DNA of 64,000 bases from an uncultured Alphaproteobacteria bacterium (lineage in GTDB: Bacteria > Pseudomonadota > Alphaproteobacteria > HIMB59 > GCA-002718135): positions 1 to 64,000 of the forward strand of contig CACJZA010000006.1 in NCBI GenBank assembly GCA_902597795.1, given 5' to 3'. Numbering within the stretch: the first letter of the stretch is position 1; the number at the start of each line of letters is the position of its first letter. Below, piece after piece: positions 1 through 9,900 of this stretch. A model generated the notes under the pieces. That model saw only the letters and a list, made by a program, of their open reading frames with translations, searched no databases and had not been told where the DNA came from. Made by a program: the position numbers and the translations under genes.

Positions 1-1857
1 ACTTACTGGTGATTTACTTATAGATTTAATTGATAATGGAATTTTAGGACTATCTATATGTGAACTAATAAAAAATAAATCTTTTGTGCGATCTATTTTT
101 GCAATATTTTTTTCAGAAATAAAAGCAAAGATTGTTTGTGTATCTTTATCAACGAGAGATAGCAAAGGATCTTCTTGATTAACCCATTGGTCTTTCTTAA
201 ACTTTTGTAAAAAAGTAATTTCAGCATTAAAAGGAGCTCTGATATTTAAGGATGATACTATTTTATTATAATTTAAAATTTCAGTTTCTAGTTTATTTTT
301 TTTACTTCTAAGTGATAATAATTGCTCTCTATTTATTTTACTTTGTAATGCATTATTAATTTGTAACTCAGCTAATTCAAGCTTTCCAATTGTTTGATTA
401 ATTTTATAATTTAGTGATGGTGAAGTAAGTTCAATTAGAAGTTGATTTTTTTGAACCTTGTCACCCTCTTCAATGTGCACTCTTTTTATTTGTGATTCTT
501 CAGGAGCATATATAGATATAAAATTTTCTGATTGGAGAATAGCTGGAATTTTTTGATAATTTTTCCAAGGATAAAATAATAGGAAAAATAAAACTGAAAT
601 AAATAATATTGTTCTAATGAAATTAAAAGAGAGTCCAATATCGCTGCGCATTTTCCACCATAAAGCCATTTCTCTATAAATAGGTAGACAAATAAACCAG
701 ATTATTTCGACAACAAATAAAATAATTCCTAATACTTTAAATGTGTAATGGTAGACCAATATTGCGATCCCAATAAATAAAAAGAAACGGTATATCCATG
801 TTGACCATGCATAAAAAATTAAAAAATTTATTTTATTAGTATTCATTTTCTCTGGTTGTTCGTGATTAAGACCAAAAATAATTTGTCTTAATTTCCATTT
901 GGCAAGTGAGAAAGCACGTGGTTGTAAATTTTCTACTCTTAAAAAATCTGCTAAAACATAATATCCATCAAACCTCATAAAGGGGCTTATGTTTATCAAT
1001 AAAGAAGAAACCCAGCTTGTTGTAGCAATGAAAAATGCAATACTTTTTAATGTACCTGGTTCTAAAATAGACCAAAAAAAAGTTGCCAATAACGCAAGGT
1101 GTAATTCTGTTGAAATACCTGCAAAATTAATACGTAATCTGTTACTATAATCTCTCAATCTCCAAGCATTGGTGTTATCCGTATATAAAAAAGGGAAAAA
1201 GACAAGAAATGCAATGCCCATAGAATTGACATTGCATCCATAGTTCTTTGCAACATATGCATGACCAAATTCATGAATTGCTTTTACCAATACAAGTGAA
1301 AATGCATAAAATATAAATCCATTCCAATTAAAAAAATAAAGAAAAGTATTTATAAATTGATCCCAATTTTGAATTACAAAATAAATACCCATTAAACCTA
1401 AAACATAAACAATATAACGAACTAATTTTGAACCAATAATTTTCACAAACATTAAAGTGCGATCTAAAAAAGTATCTGGTTTTAATAGAGGGATTTTAAA
1501 AAATAAGTAATTATGAATTATTGATAAAATGAAATGTTTTTTCTGATTTTTATACTTTTCAATTAAGAATTTTGTATCTTCAGAATTATGATGGGATATA
1601 AGATCATTTACTTTTAAAAAAGAAATAAAATCGTTCAATTCTTCTTCTTTTAAATTAACTCCTTTTTGTTCAACATTTTTTATAAAAGTTTTAGTATCTA
1701 CATCGGCATTCCAATAATTCAGTAATCGGAATGCATTTAATCCTATTGTAAAATATTTATTTGTTAAAGTATCAAATATTAACCAAGTTGGAGAGCCATC
1801 TTCCAATGGCGTACCCTCAAATAATTGTAAATCTTCTCTAATAGATGGTGTTAACAT
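1..1857 (-). CDS. PqqD-like / M50 metalloprotease / HlyD-like membrane protein (partial, C-terminus beyond window)
   Basis: The first 619 residues are visible; the gene runs off the left edge. Three parts can be read. Residues about 10-90 resemble a PqqD-like winged helix (a peptide-binding fold in RiPP systems). Next comes a multi-helix membrane domain with the zinc motif HEFGH at 195-199 and the second M50 motif FDGYY at 296-300 (Asp297 the likely third ligand). From about 437 there is a HlyD-like adaptor with a lipoyl-type half-motif (EEGDKVQKNQ) and a coiled-coil hairpin. M50 proteins are intramembrane or membrane-embedded zinc proteases. The ATG directly abuts the stop of the upstream adaptor gene, so the two are co-transcribed and perhaps coupled. 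The inferred role is an inner-membrane component that exports or processes the giant protein at 3883-10524. No substrate is proven. Confidence 0.85.
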   Translation of the reverse strand, partial: MLTPSIREDLQLFEGTPLEDGSPTWLIFDTLTNKYFTIGLNAFRLLNYWNADVDTKTFIKNVEQKGVNLKEEELNDFISFLKVNDLISHHNSEDTKFLIEKYKNQKKHFILSIIHNYLFFKIPLLKPDTFLDRTLMFVKIIGSKLVRYIVYVLGLMGIYFVIQNWDQFINTFLYFFNWNGFIFYAFSLVLVKAIHEFGHAYVAKNYGCNVNSMGIAFLVFFPFLYTDNTNAWRLRDYSNRLRINFAGISTELHLALLATFFWSILEPGTLKSIAFFIATTSWVSSLLINISPFMRFDGYYVLADFLRVENLQPRAFSLAKWKLRQIIFGLNHEQPEKMNTNKINFLIFYAWSTWIYRFFLFIGIAILVYHYTFKVLGIILFVVEIIWFICLPIYREMALWWKMRSDIGLSFNFIRTILFISVLFFLLFYPWKNYQKIPAILQSENFISIYAPEESQIKRVHIEEGDKVQKNQLLIELTSPSLNYKINQTIGKLELAELQINNALQSKINREQLLSLRSKKNKLETEILNYNKIVSSLNIRAPFNAEITFLQKFKKDQWVNQEDPLLSLVDKDTQTIFAFISEKNIAKIDRTKDLFFISSHIDSPKIPLSIKSISKSPVS

Positions 1858-3189
1858 TTATAGACCAAATGTTTGTCGAAGGAAAATGATTGGTTTTCGA
1901 AAAAGATAAAAATAGAGTCTAACTTGATCACCATAAATTTTTGCTGAACCTCTTAATCCAATTCTTGGATATATATTATCTGCAATAAGCTTAGCTGTAA
2001 CACGATAAGCTAATATATTCTGGGATGTCATTTCTGGTTCGTAAGAAAATTTAATTACTCTTGCCTCTAAAACATTAAGTGGGTCTGAATCTAAATAGAT
2101 ATTCACTCTTGCATCTCTTTTAATGGTAATAGAATCTTTTACAGGAACCATAATCTCTACTAAAATTTTATTTGGATCCGCTATCGTCATTATTGTCTCT
2201 CCAATTTGAAAAGGCTTACCAATAATGAGAGATTTATCTTTTAGAATAGCTATACCATTAGCAGGTGAAGTAACCAAAGTTTTATCAAGTAAAATTTTTT
2301 GATAAAGAGTTTTTTCTTTTGCTAATTTAATTTGCCCCTGTAGTCTTGCGAGCAAGGCTTTATCTTCCGAACTATTAAAAGAAGACTGTTGAGCTTGTAA
2401 CAATTCAGTCTCAATTATTCTTAATTCTTGAATTGATAATTCATAATCATTTTGCAACTCTGTTTTTTCAAGTTGTATAATTGGTTGATTGATTTCAATT
2501 GCTTCGTTGTTTTCAATCAAAACTTTTTGGGCTACAGCGTTTAAAGGTGAGTTAATATAATTTGGTTCATTAGGGATTATTTCCATTTTTCCAATTGTTG
2601 ATAATTCAACAGGTATAAACATACTAGCAATTAGAGCAAAAAATATAACAGTTTGTAAAAATGAATTACGCAAAAATTTAAAGTTAATAAAACTATTGTT
2701 TTTTGAGAGAGAGCCAAAAGCATGCCCTATTGTCGAACTTAAATGTTTTATAAATTCTATTTCTTCTTCATTCCATTCATCTTCACGACACAGCAACATT
2801 GCAGCTTCAGGTCCTTTTTGAACCGAGAAACATGGGACCCATAAAAAATTTGAAGGCAACGGCTTTTCTCCTTTTGCTGGCGATAGAGTTTTTGGGTCAG
2901 ATGTAAAATTATGCACTTCATAAGAAGTGTCACTTATTTTTTTTCTCATTAATTTCTGAATTAAAGAAACTGTTGGAGATGTTCTTTCAACAACTGTGAC
3001 ATCAGATACAGTCTCTATTTTGAATTTGCTTTTGCCTTTCCATTCTCCAAAAAAAGCAAATACATATGGGCTAATTGTTCTTAATTCATTTGTTATTATG
3101 TAACGAAGCTCAACCAAATTCTTGGCTTCACGTAATTTTTTTTCGAATGAAAAAATACGAGAAAGACTAGTTAACTTGTCTTCGCTCAA
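1858..3189 (-). CDS. GAF-like / HlyD-family membrane adaptor
   Basis: 443 residues. Residues about 20-160 form a GAF-like soluble domain. One transmembrane helix follows at about 177-194, then a HlyD-type periplasmic adaptor (about 200-420) with a barrel-sandwich half, a helical hairpin at about 245-300 and the second half (SPANGIAILKD). The N-terminal domain should therefore be cytoplasmic and the adaptor periplasmic. The start is a TTG that overlaps the TGA of the preceding adaptor gene by one TTGA quartet; no ATG lies close by. HlyD proteins bridge an inner-membrane exporter to a TolC channel. The GAF-like part is assigned by overall pattern only, and no ligand residues are claimed. Context: third gene of the operon reading leftward from the giant repeat protein. 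Confidence 0.8.
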   Translation of the reverse strand: MSEDKLTSLSRIFSFEKKLREAKNLVELRYIITNELRTISPYVFAFFGEWKGKSKFKIETVSDVTVVERTSPTVSLIQKLMRKKISDTSYEVHNFTSDPKTLSPAKGEKPLPSNFLWVPCFSVQKGPEAAMLLCREDEWNEEEIEFIKHLSSTIGHAFGSLSKNNSFINFKFLRNSFLQTVIFFALIASMFIPVELSTIGKMEIIPNEPNYINSPLNAVAQKVLIENNEAIEINQPIIQLEKTELQNDYELSIQELRIIETELLQAQQSSFNSSEDKALLARLQGQIKLAKEKTLYQKILLDKTLVTSPANGIAILKDKSLIIGKPFQIGETIMTIADPNKILVEIMVPVKDSITIKRDARVNIYLDSDPLNVLEARVIKFSYEPEMTSQNILAYRVTAKLIADNIYPRIGLRGSAKIYGDQVRLYFYLFRKPIIFLRQTFGL

Positions 3190-3941
3190 AATAAAACTCG
3201 ACCACTCATTCCAGCAAGAAGAGCAGGACTAGCATCGGTAATTGTACCTTTTAACTGTATTGTTTGACTTACCGGATCAACATTTGCGCCTATACCGCTT
3301 ACGGTAGCATTAAATTCTTTTTGAATTTCATCAATATAAACCACAATTGGATGTCCTATAGTGAGCCATGAAATCCATTCACTTGATACAACCATTTCTA
3401 ATTCTAAAACATCAGTTTGAATTATTTTCATTAACTCAACTTGAGGTTGAATAGTTTCGAATGTATTGACTAAAATTTCTTCAACTGCTCCATCGAATGG
3501 TGCTGAAATCTTACATCTTTTTAAATTTAGTTCAGCAATCAATAATTCTGCTTTAGCTTTTTCATATTCTGATTTGGAAAGCTCAAGGTCATATTTTCCT
3601 ATTGTACGCATTTGTAACATTTGCTCATCACTTTCCATTTTAATTAAGGCACTATTCGCATTTGCACTTACAACATCTTTTTGAGCTTCATATAAACTAC
3701 AATCAAATTGAATTAAGAGATCACCCTTTTTAAAACGTTGCATTTCTTTAACTGGAATATTGTCAATTTTTGCTGCTAATTCACTAGATAAAACAGCTTG
3801 TTGTGAAGCTACAACTAATGCTCGTGATTCTCTCTTTTCAGCTAAAGCATTACTAATAAATAAAGAAGATATTAAAATAGAATTAGCTAGCAATTTTAAC
3901 AATTTTATCTCCGTAATTTTCATAATCATTGTATTTAACAT
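3186..3941 (-). CDS. Periplasmic adaptor subunit (RND/HlyD type)
   Basis: About 251 residues from the chosen ATG at 3941, which has an AGGA ribosome-binding sequence about 9 bases upstream; an in-frame ATG at 3965 and later ones at 3929 and 3923 are alternatives. A signal peptide (hydrophobic LLANSILISSLFISNALA) is followed by a compact membrane-fusion-protein fold: lipoyl half 1 (IPVKEMQRFKKGDLL), an alpha hairpin, lipoyl half 2 (APFDGAVEEILV) and a beta-barrel ending GMSGRVLF. No membrane anchor follows the signal peptide, so it is probably periplasmic. Its start lies inside the last codons of the giant protein gene (overlap of about 59 bases), showing tight coupling. It is a second adaptor beside the membrane-anchored one downstream, presumably meeting the TolC-like channel at 10639-12537. 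Confidence 0.82.
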   Translation of the reverse strand: MLNTMIMKITEIKLLKLLANSILISSLFISNALAEKRESRALVVASQQAVLSSELAAKIDNIPVKEMQRFKKGDLLIQFDCSLYEAQKDVVSANANSALIKMESDEQMLQMRTIGKYDLELSKSEYEKAKAELLIAELNLKRCKISAPFDGAVEEILVNTFETIQPQVELMKIIQTDVLELEMVVSSEWISWLTIGHPIVVYIDEIQKEFNATVSGIGANVDPVSQTIQLKGTITDASPALLAGMSGRVLF

Positions 3942-6900
3942 GAATTTGGTCCTGTAGAGAAGCAAACTTTTCTAATTCTTTATCTATTACAGTTTTACTT
4001 GGTAATTTTGATTGATCATTTGAAGATAAATCTAGATCTACTTCTAATGTTCTTAAAGTACCATCTTCATCCTCAGCTATAATTTGTAATTTAATATTTT
4101 CCAAATCTTTTGGAGGCGTAGCTTCTATTTCACCTGTTTCAGCATTAATTTTTAACCAGTTTGGTATTTGATTACCCAAAGTTAATCCTTGCTCAGGTAT
4201 ACTTAATGAATACTTTACAACTTGATTTCTTTTATCATCGGCAATTTTAACTGTAATTTTATCTAAATTTTTATCAATAGATGCTAGTTTTAAAGTCGAT
4301 AAAGTAGAATTAGTATTGGAATTATTCTCAATATCTACGATTTCACTATTATTAAGATTAGCTGTTCTATTTAAATCAATTTGGTTTTTATTAAGAGCAT
4401 TTAACTGCATTTTTCCATTATTATCAATAAATACTTCTGATTTTAAAGTTGCACTTCTATCAATAAAACTTTCTAAACTTCTTTTTAGACTTTTATCTGG
4501 TTTTATTGATGATTGATCAAGAGTAACATCAATTTCTCTTGTTGTATTATCTTTATCAATTGCAATTATCTTAATATCAATTGAGTATATGTTATCAGGA
4601 AACTGAACAAGAGTTTGACCAGTTTTTGGATCTACTTTTACCCAGTCAGGAACGGCTGAACCGTTTTCCATTGTTGCTGTGTATTGTTTAACATTTATTT
4701 TATAATCATCTCCAATAGCAAAGCCTAAAATTGTTCCTTCATTAAGAAAACTTTTACTCATTGGTGTAGGATCATCAGTTGTAGTATTACCTAAATCTTC
4801 AACTGCTACATCAACTACACGCATTCCACCATTAAATGAATAATTCTTTGGTACTTCAAGATTAGCTACTTCTACAACTGATCTCTCTTTAAATACGACA
4901 GTTTTATTTTTTACTTTTTTCTCAATATTTTTCTTATTAATTTTAAGTTTTTCCGGAACTGCATCAACGTCAGTACTTTTAGCAACTTCTAGAGTGAATG
5001 TTTGTTGAGTAGATAAGTTACCGCCATCAGTAGCTGTGACAGTAAATGTATAAGTACCTTGAGTAACTATACCTGTAACTTTACCATTTGAATTAATAGT
5101 TAATCCAGCAGGTAAACCACTCACTGAGTAAGTTAATTGACCATAAGAATTAGAACTTGGATCAGGATCACTAAAGAATGTTTTTGTCTGAATAGTTACT
5201 GATTGATTTTCTGTTGCATATATAGTTGCAGGTGTGGAAGATGTTGGCGCATCATTAATACCCGTAACAGTTATTTGTAATTCAGCTGTATCGGTACTCG
5301 TTCCATCCGATATAGTATAAGTAAAATAATCAACTGCTGTTTGTGCTGGAGCAAGTGCTTCGGCAGCATCAGTATTAGCAGTATAATCATATGTACCATC
5401 TGAGTTAAGGGTAAGAGATCCATAAGTTCCAACAAGTGCTGATCCAATCGTTCCGTCAGTCCCACTGGCATTTTCTCTACCTGTTCGAATTGCACTGACT
5501 GAAGCTTCTCCTACCGATAGTGCAGCACTTCCATTGTCTGTGTCATTCGATAGAATACCAGCGCTTTGATTTCCAACACTTAATGTGCTGTCATCATCAA
5601 CAGCTCCAGTGTCATTTACAGCAGCAACTTCATTATCTGCCCCACTAACAGTAATTGTTATTGTAGCTGTATCTGTCGCTGAACCATCTGAAAGAGTATA
5701 AGTGAAAACATCTGTTTCACTTGAGCCATCAGCAATACTATCTGCAGCATCTTGATCAGCAGTGTACGTATAAGAGCCATCAGCACCTACTGTTAATGTT
5801 CCGTAAGTTCCAACAATTTGTGTACCATTACTTGCATAAGTTGAGCTTGATGCAACAGTACCTGTATTTCCATTAGAGTGAGATATATTTGTTACAGATA
5901 GACTAGCATTATCATCTGCATCCGTATCATCATTTAATAAATCGTCTTGCGCACCTGTTTTAGTAACAGTTTCATCTTCATTAACACTGTCCGTATCATT
6001 TACCGCAACAGGATCATCATTTACGCCAGTTACAGTAATTGTAATATTTGCTGTATCGGTAGCATCACCATCATCTATTGTATAAATAAATACATCTGTA
6101 ACAGTATCCCCTGCATCTAGTGCATCCGTTGCAGATTGATCAGCAATATATTTATAAGAACCGTCTGCTCCGATAGTCAAGGTACCATAAGTTCCAGTGA
6201 CTGATGTTCCACTACTATCATATGTACTTCCTGAGGAAACATTAGAATCTGATCCTCCATCTTTTCGAATTTTTGTAACTGTAAAAGAGTCATCATCGTC
6301 AGCATCAGTATCATCGTTGATTACATCATCTTGTGATCCTGTTTTTATAACTGTTGCATCCTCATTAACACTATCCGTATCATTTACTGCCACCGGATCA
6401 TCGTTTATACCTGTAACTGTTATTGTTAATGTTGCAGTATCTGTTGCGGAGCCATCGGAGAGAGTATAGGTAAAGACATCTGTTGCAGTATCACTTGCAT
6501 CTAGATCGTCAGCTGCTGATTGATCAGCAACATATGTATACGAACCATCAGCACCAATTGTTAGAGTACCATATGTTCCAGTTACAGAAGTTCCATTGCT
6601 ATAAGTGGTCCCAGAAGAAACAGTTGAATTCGAACCCCCACTTGGTTGTATTGCTGAAACTGAAAGAGAAGCAGAATCATCTGGATCTGTATCATCATTC
6701 AATACATCATCTTGAGAACCTGTTTTGGTTACAGTATCGTCTTCATTTACACTATCAGTGTCATTGGTTGCAGAAGGTGTATCATTGATCCCTGTAACAG
6801 TGATAGTTAAGTTGGCAGTGTCTGTTGCTGTGCCGTCACTAACTGTATATACAAAAACATCAGTAACAGTATCGCTTGCATCTAAATCATCAGCTGCACT

Positions 6901-9900
6901 TTGATCTGCCACATACGTATAAGAACCATCAGCACCAATTGTTAATGTACCGTAGGTACCAGTAACTGAAGTGCCGCTACTATTGTAAGAACTACCTGAA
7001 GAAACTGAAGAATTAGAACCACCGCTTGGTTTAATTTGTGTTACAGTAAATGTATCATCATCATCAGCATCTGTATCATCATTTAACACATCATCCTCAG
7101 ATCCTGTTTTAGTAACTGTAGCATCTTCATTAACACTATCCGTATCATTCACTGCAGCAGGTGTATCATTTACTCCGGTAACAGTTATTGTTAAGTTAGC
7201 TGTGGCTGAAGATGTGCCATCTGATGCGGTATATACAAAAACATCTGTTACAGTATCGCTCGCATCTAAATCGTCAGCTGCTGACTGATCAGCGGTATAT
7301 GTATAAGAACCATCAGCACCAATTACTAAAGTTCCATAGGTTCCAGTGACAGAGGTACCACTGCTATTGTAAGCACTTCCAGATGAAACTGTTGAATCAG
7401 ATCCACTACTTGTTCTTATGTGAGTAACATTAAGAGAGGCTGAAGCATCAGCATCTGTATCATTTATTAAAACATCACCTGTTACACCAGTTGTTCCATC
7501 AGTAACAGTAACTGTAGCATCTTCATTAACGGAATTTGTATTATTAACGGTTACAATATCATCATTTATACCAGTGACTGTTATTGTTATATTTGCAGTA
7601 TCAGTACCACCATTACCATCGGAAACTGTATAAACAAAAACATCAGTAACTGTATCATTAAGATCCAATGCATCAGCTGCCGTTTGATCTGCCACATACG
7701 TATAAGAACCATCAGCACCAATTGTTAATGTACCGTAGGTACCAGTTACTGAAGTTCCACTACTATTGTACGCACTTCCCGAAGAAACATTTGAATCAGA
7801 TCCTCCACTCTTCTTAATTTTTGTGACTGTAAGAGTATCACTTTCTGGATCAGTATCATTAATTAAAACATCACCTGTGACACCACTTGTTCCATTAGTA
7901 ACAGTAACTGTTGCATCTTCGTTTACAGCATTTGTATTATCTGTAGCAGAGGGAGCTTCATTATCTTGACCTTTAAGTGTAATTGTTAATGTTGCCGTAT
8001 CTGTAGCATCATGTTCATCAGATAAAGTGTAGGTAAAAGTATCAGTTAAAGTCTCATTAGCATCAAAACCAGATATACTGTCGTTAGCGGCATATTTATA
8101 AGATCCATCTGCCCCAATTGTAAGAGTACCGTACGCACCTGTTACTGAAGTACCACTACTATTATAAGAGCTTCCACTAGAAACAGAAGAGGATGAACCA
8201 CCGCTAGGTTGTATTGCAGAAATTCTCAATGTTGGAGAAGCATCAGGATCGCTATCCTGGTGTGAACTAGAACTTGTATCTATAAGATCACCTGAATGTT
8301 CCTCATCAGCATCATAACTACCAGAAACATTTGCATTTGCTCCGTTTGTAACTGTTAGAGTTTCACCTTCATCAATTACTCCAACATCATTTTGTGCAGT
8401 TGGTGTATCGTTGACACCTGTAACTGTTATAACTAGATTTGCAGTATCAGTAGCTGTTCCATCAGAAAGTGTATAAACAAATGTATCTGTTACTGAATCA
8501 CCTACATCTAATGCATCAGCAGCCGTTTGATCTGCAGTGTATGTATAAGAACCATCAGCACCAATTACAAGAGTACCATAGGTTCCAGTTACAGAGGTAC
8601 CATTGCTATAAGTAGTGCTAGAAGAAACGGCTGAGTTAGACCCTCCACTTTTCTTAATTTGTGTTACAGTTAAAGATGCTGAATCATCTACATCTGTATC
8701 ATCATTTAAGACGTCATTTTGTGACCCTGTTTTTGTTACTGTTGCATCCTCTGCTACAGTATCTGTATCATCAACTCCAACTGGAGCTTGATTAGTTCCT
8801 GTTACTGTTATTGTTAAAGTAGCTGTAGCAGTTGCAGTGCCATCTGATATTGTATAAGTGAAAACATCATCTTCAGTATCACCTGCATCTAAATCATCAG
8901 CTGCTGATTGATTAGCCGTATAGGTGTATGTACCATCAGCTCCAATAGTTAATTGACCGTATGTTCCAGTGACTGTTGTGCCACTACTATTATAAGTACT
9001 GCTTGAACTAACTGCAGAGTTGGAAGTGCTACTATGTCTTATTTGAGTAACTGTGATTGTATCTCCATCAGAGTCACTATCATCATTTAAAACATCATCT
9101 GCACCATCCCCTGATCCTGTTTTATTAACAGTTGCACCTGCAAGAACAGCATCTGTATCATTAACAGCTGTTGGTGCTGTATTACTAGCCTGTGTAAATA
9201 CCCTGATTGTATCACCATGTTTTGCATTGTTATTAAAACCTACATATAAAGTGTTGGAATCTGTATCAACACCAAACCAATCGTTTTTATATTTTTGACT
9301 ACCGTCCATAGGTTTTGAATTAATTGTGATATTCGTTCCCCAATTTGTTTTTAGTTTTTCCGTACTAAAAGCATTTTGACTTGAACTACCGTGCTCTGAA
9401 ATAGTCTGATAAGTGGCACCACTTTTATCTACACCTGAGTATGCAATTATATTTTCCATGTTGAACCAAATACCTTTGATCTCTCCATCGAATGTAATTG
9501 ATCTAACAGTATTTCGTCCTGAACTTTCAGATGCATAAATTAAATATGAGTTTAAAGGAGCAGAAGAAGAAGCACTAAATGATGTTCTGTTTTGACTTAT
9601 GTCAGGTCCAGCAGTATCCACACCGCTATTACTTTCTTCAAAACCATTACCTGTAATACTTTGATTGTAGGATGTATAAGTGCCAGAAGTGATTTCTCTT
9701 TCATAAGCTATTACAAAAGGTTGTTCTCCATCGGAGTGAGCACTTGCAGAGGAAGCAGTATTTGCTGCTGATTGCCCAGCTCGTAAATTAGTTCCTGACT
9801 CGACAACAAAACCACTACTCGATGTTACACCAGTTAATGTAACTAAAGAAGAATTATAATGATCTACCTCTAAACTTTTTGCTTCGACAATTCCTTTTTC

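Noticed and set aside
3466-3957. Plus-strand frames over the soluble adaptor gene
   Set aside because: Antisense to a well-supported adaptor; no domain or start signal.
5265-9180. CRISPR-like or DNA-level tandem repeat
   Set aside because: The unit is about 375-450 bases, in frame, and varies at synonymous sites; it encodes protein repeats, not short direct repeats with spacers.
6197-9298. Several open frames on the plus strand across the VCBS array
   Set aside because: They are antisense to the repeats, contain the complement of the repeated codons and show no family pattern or ribosome-binding sites.
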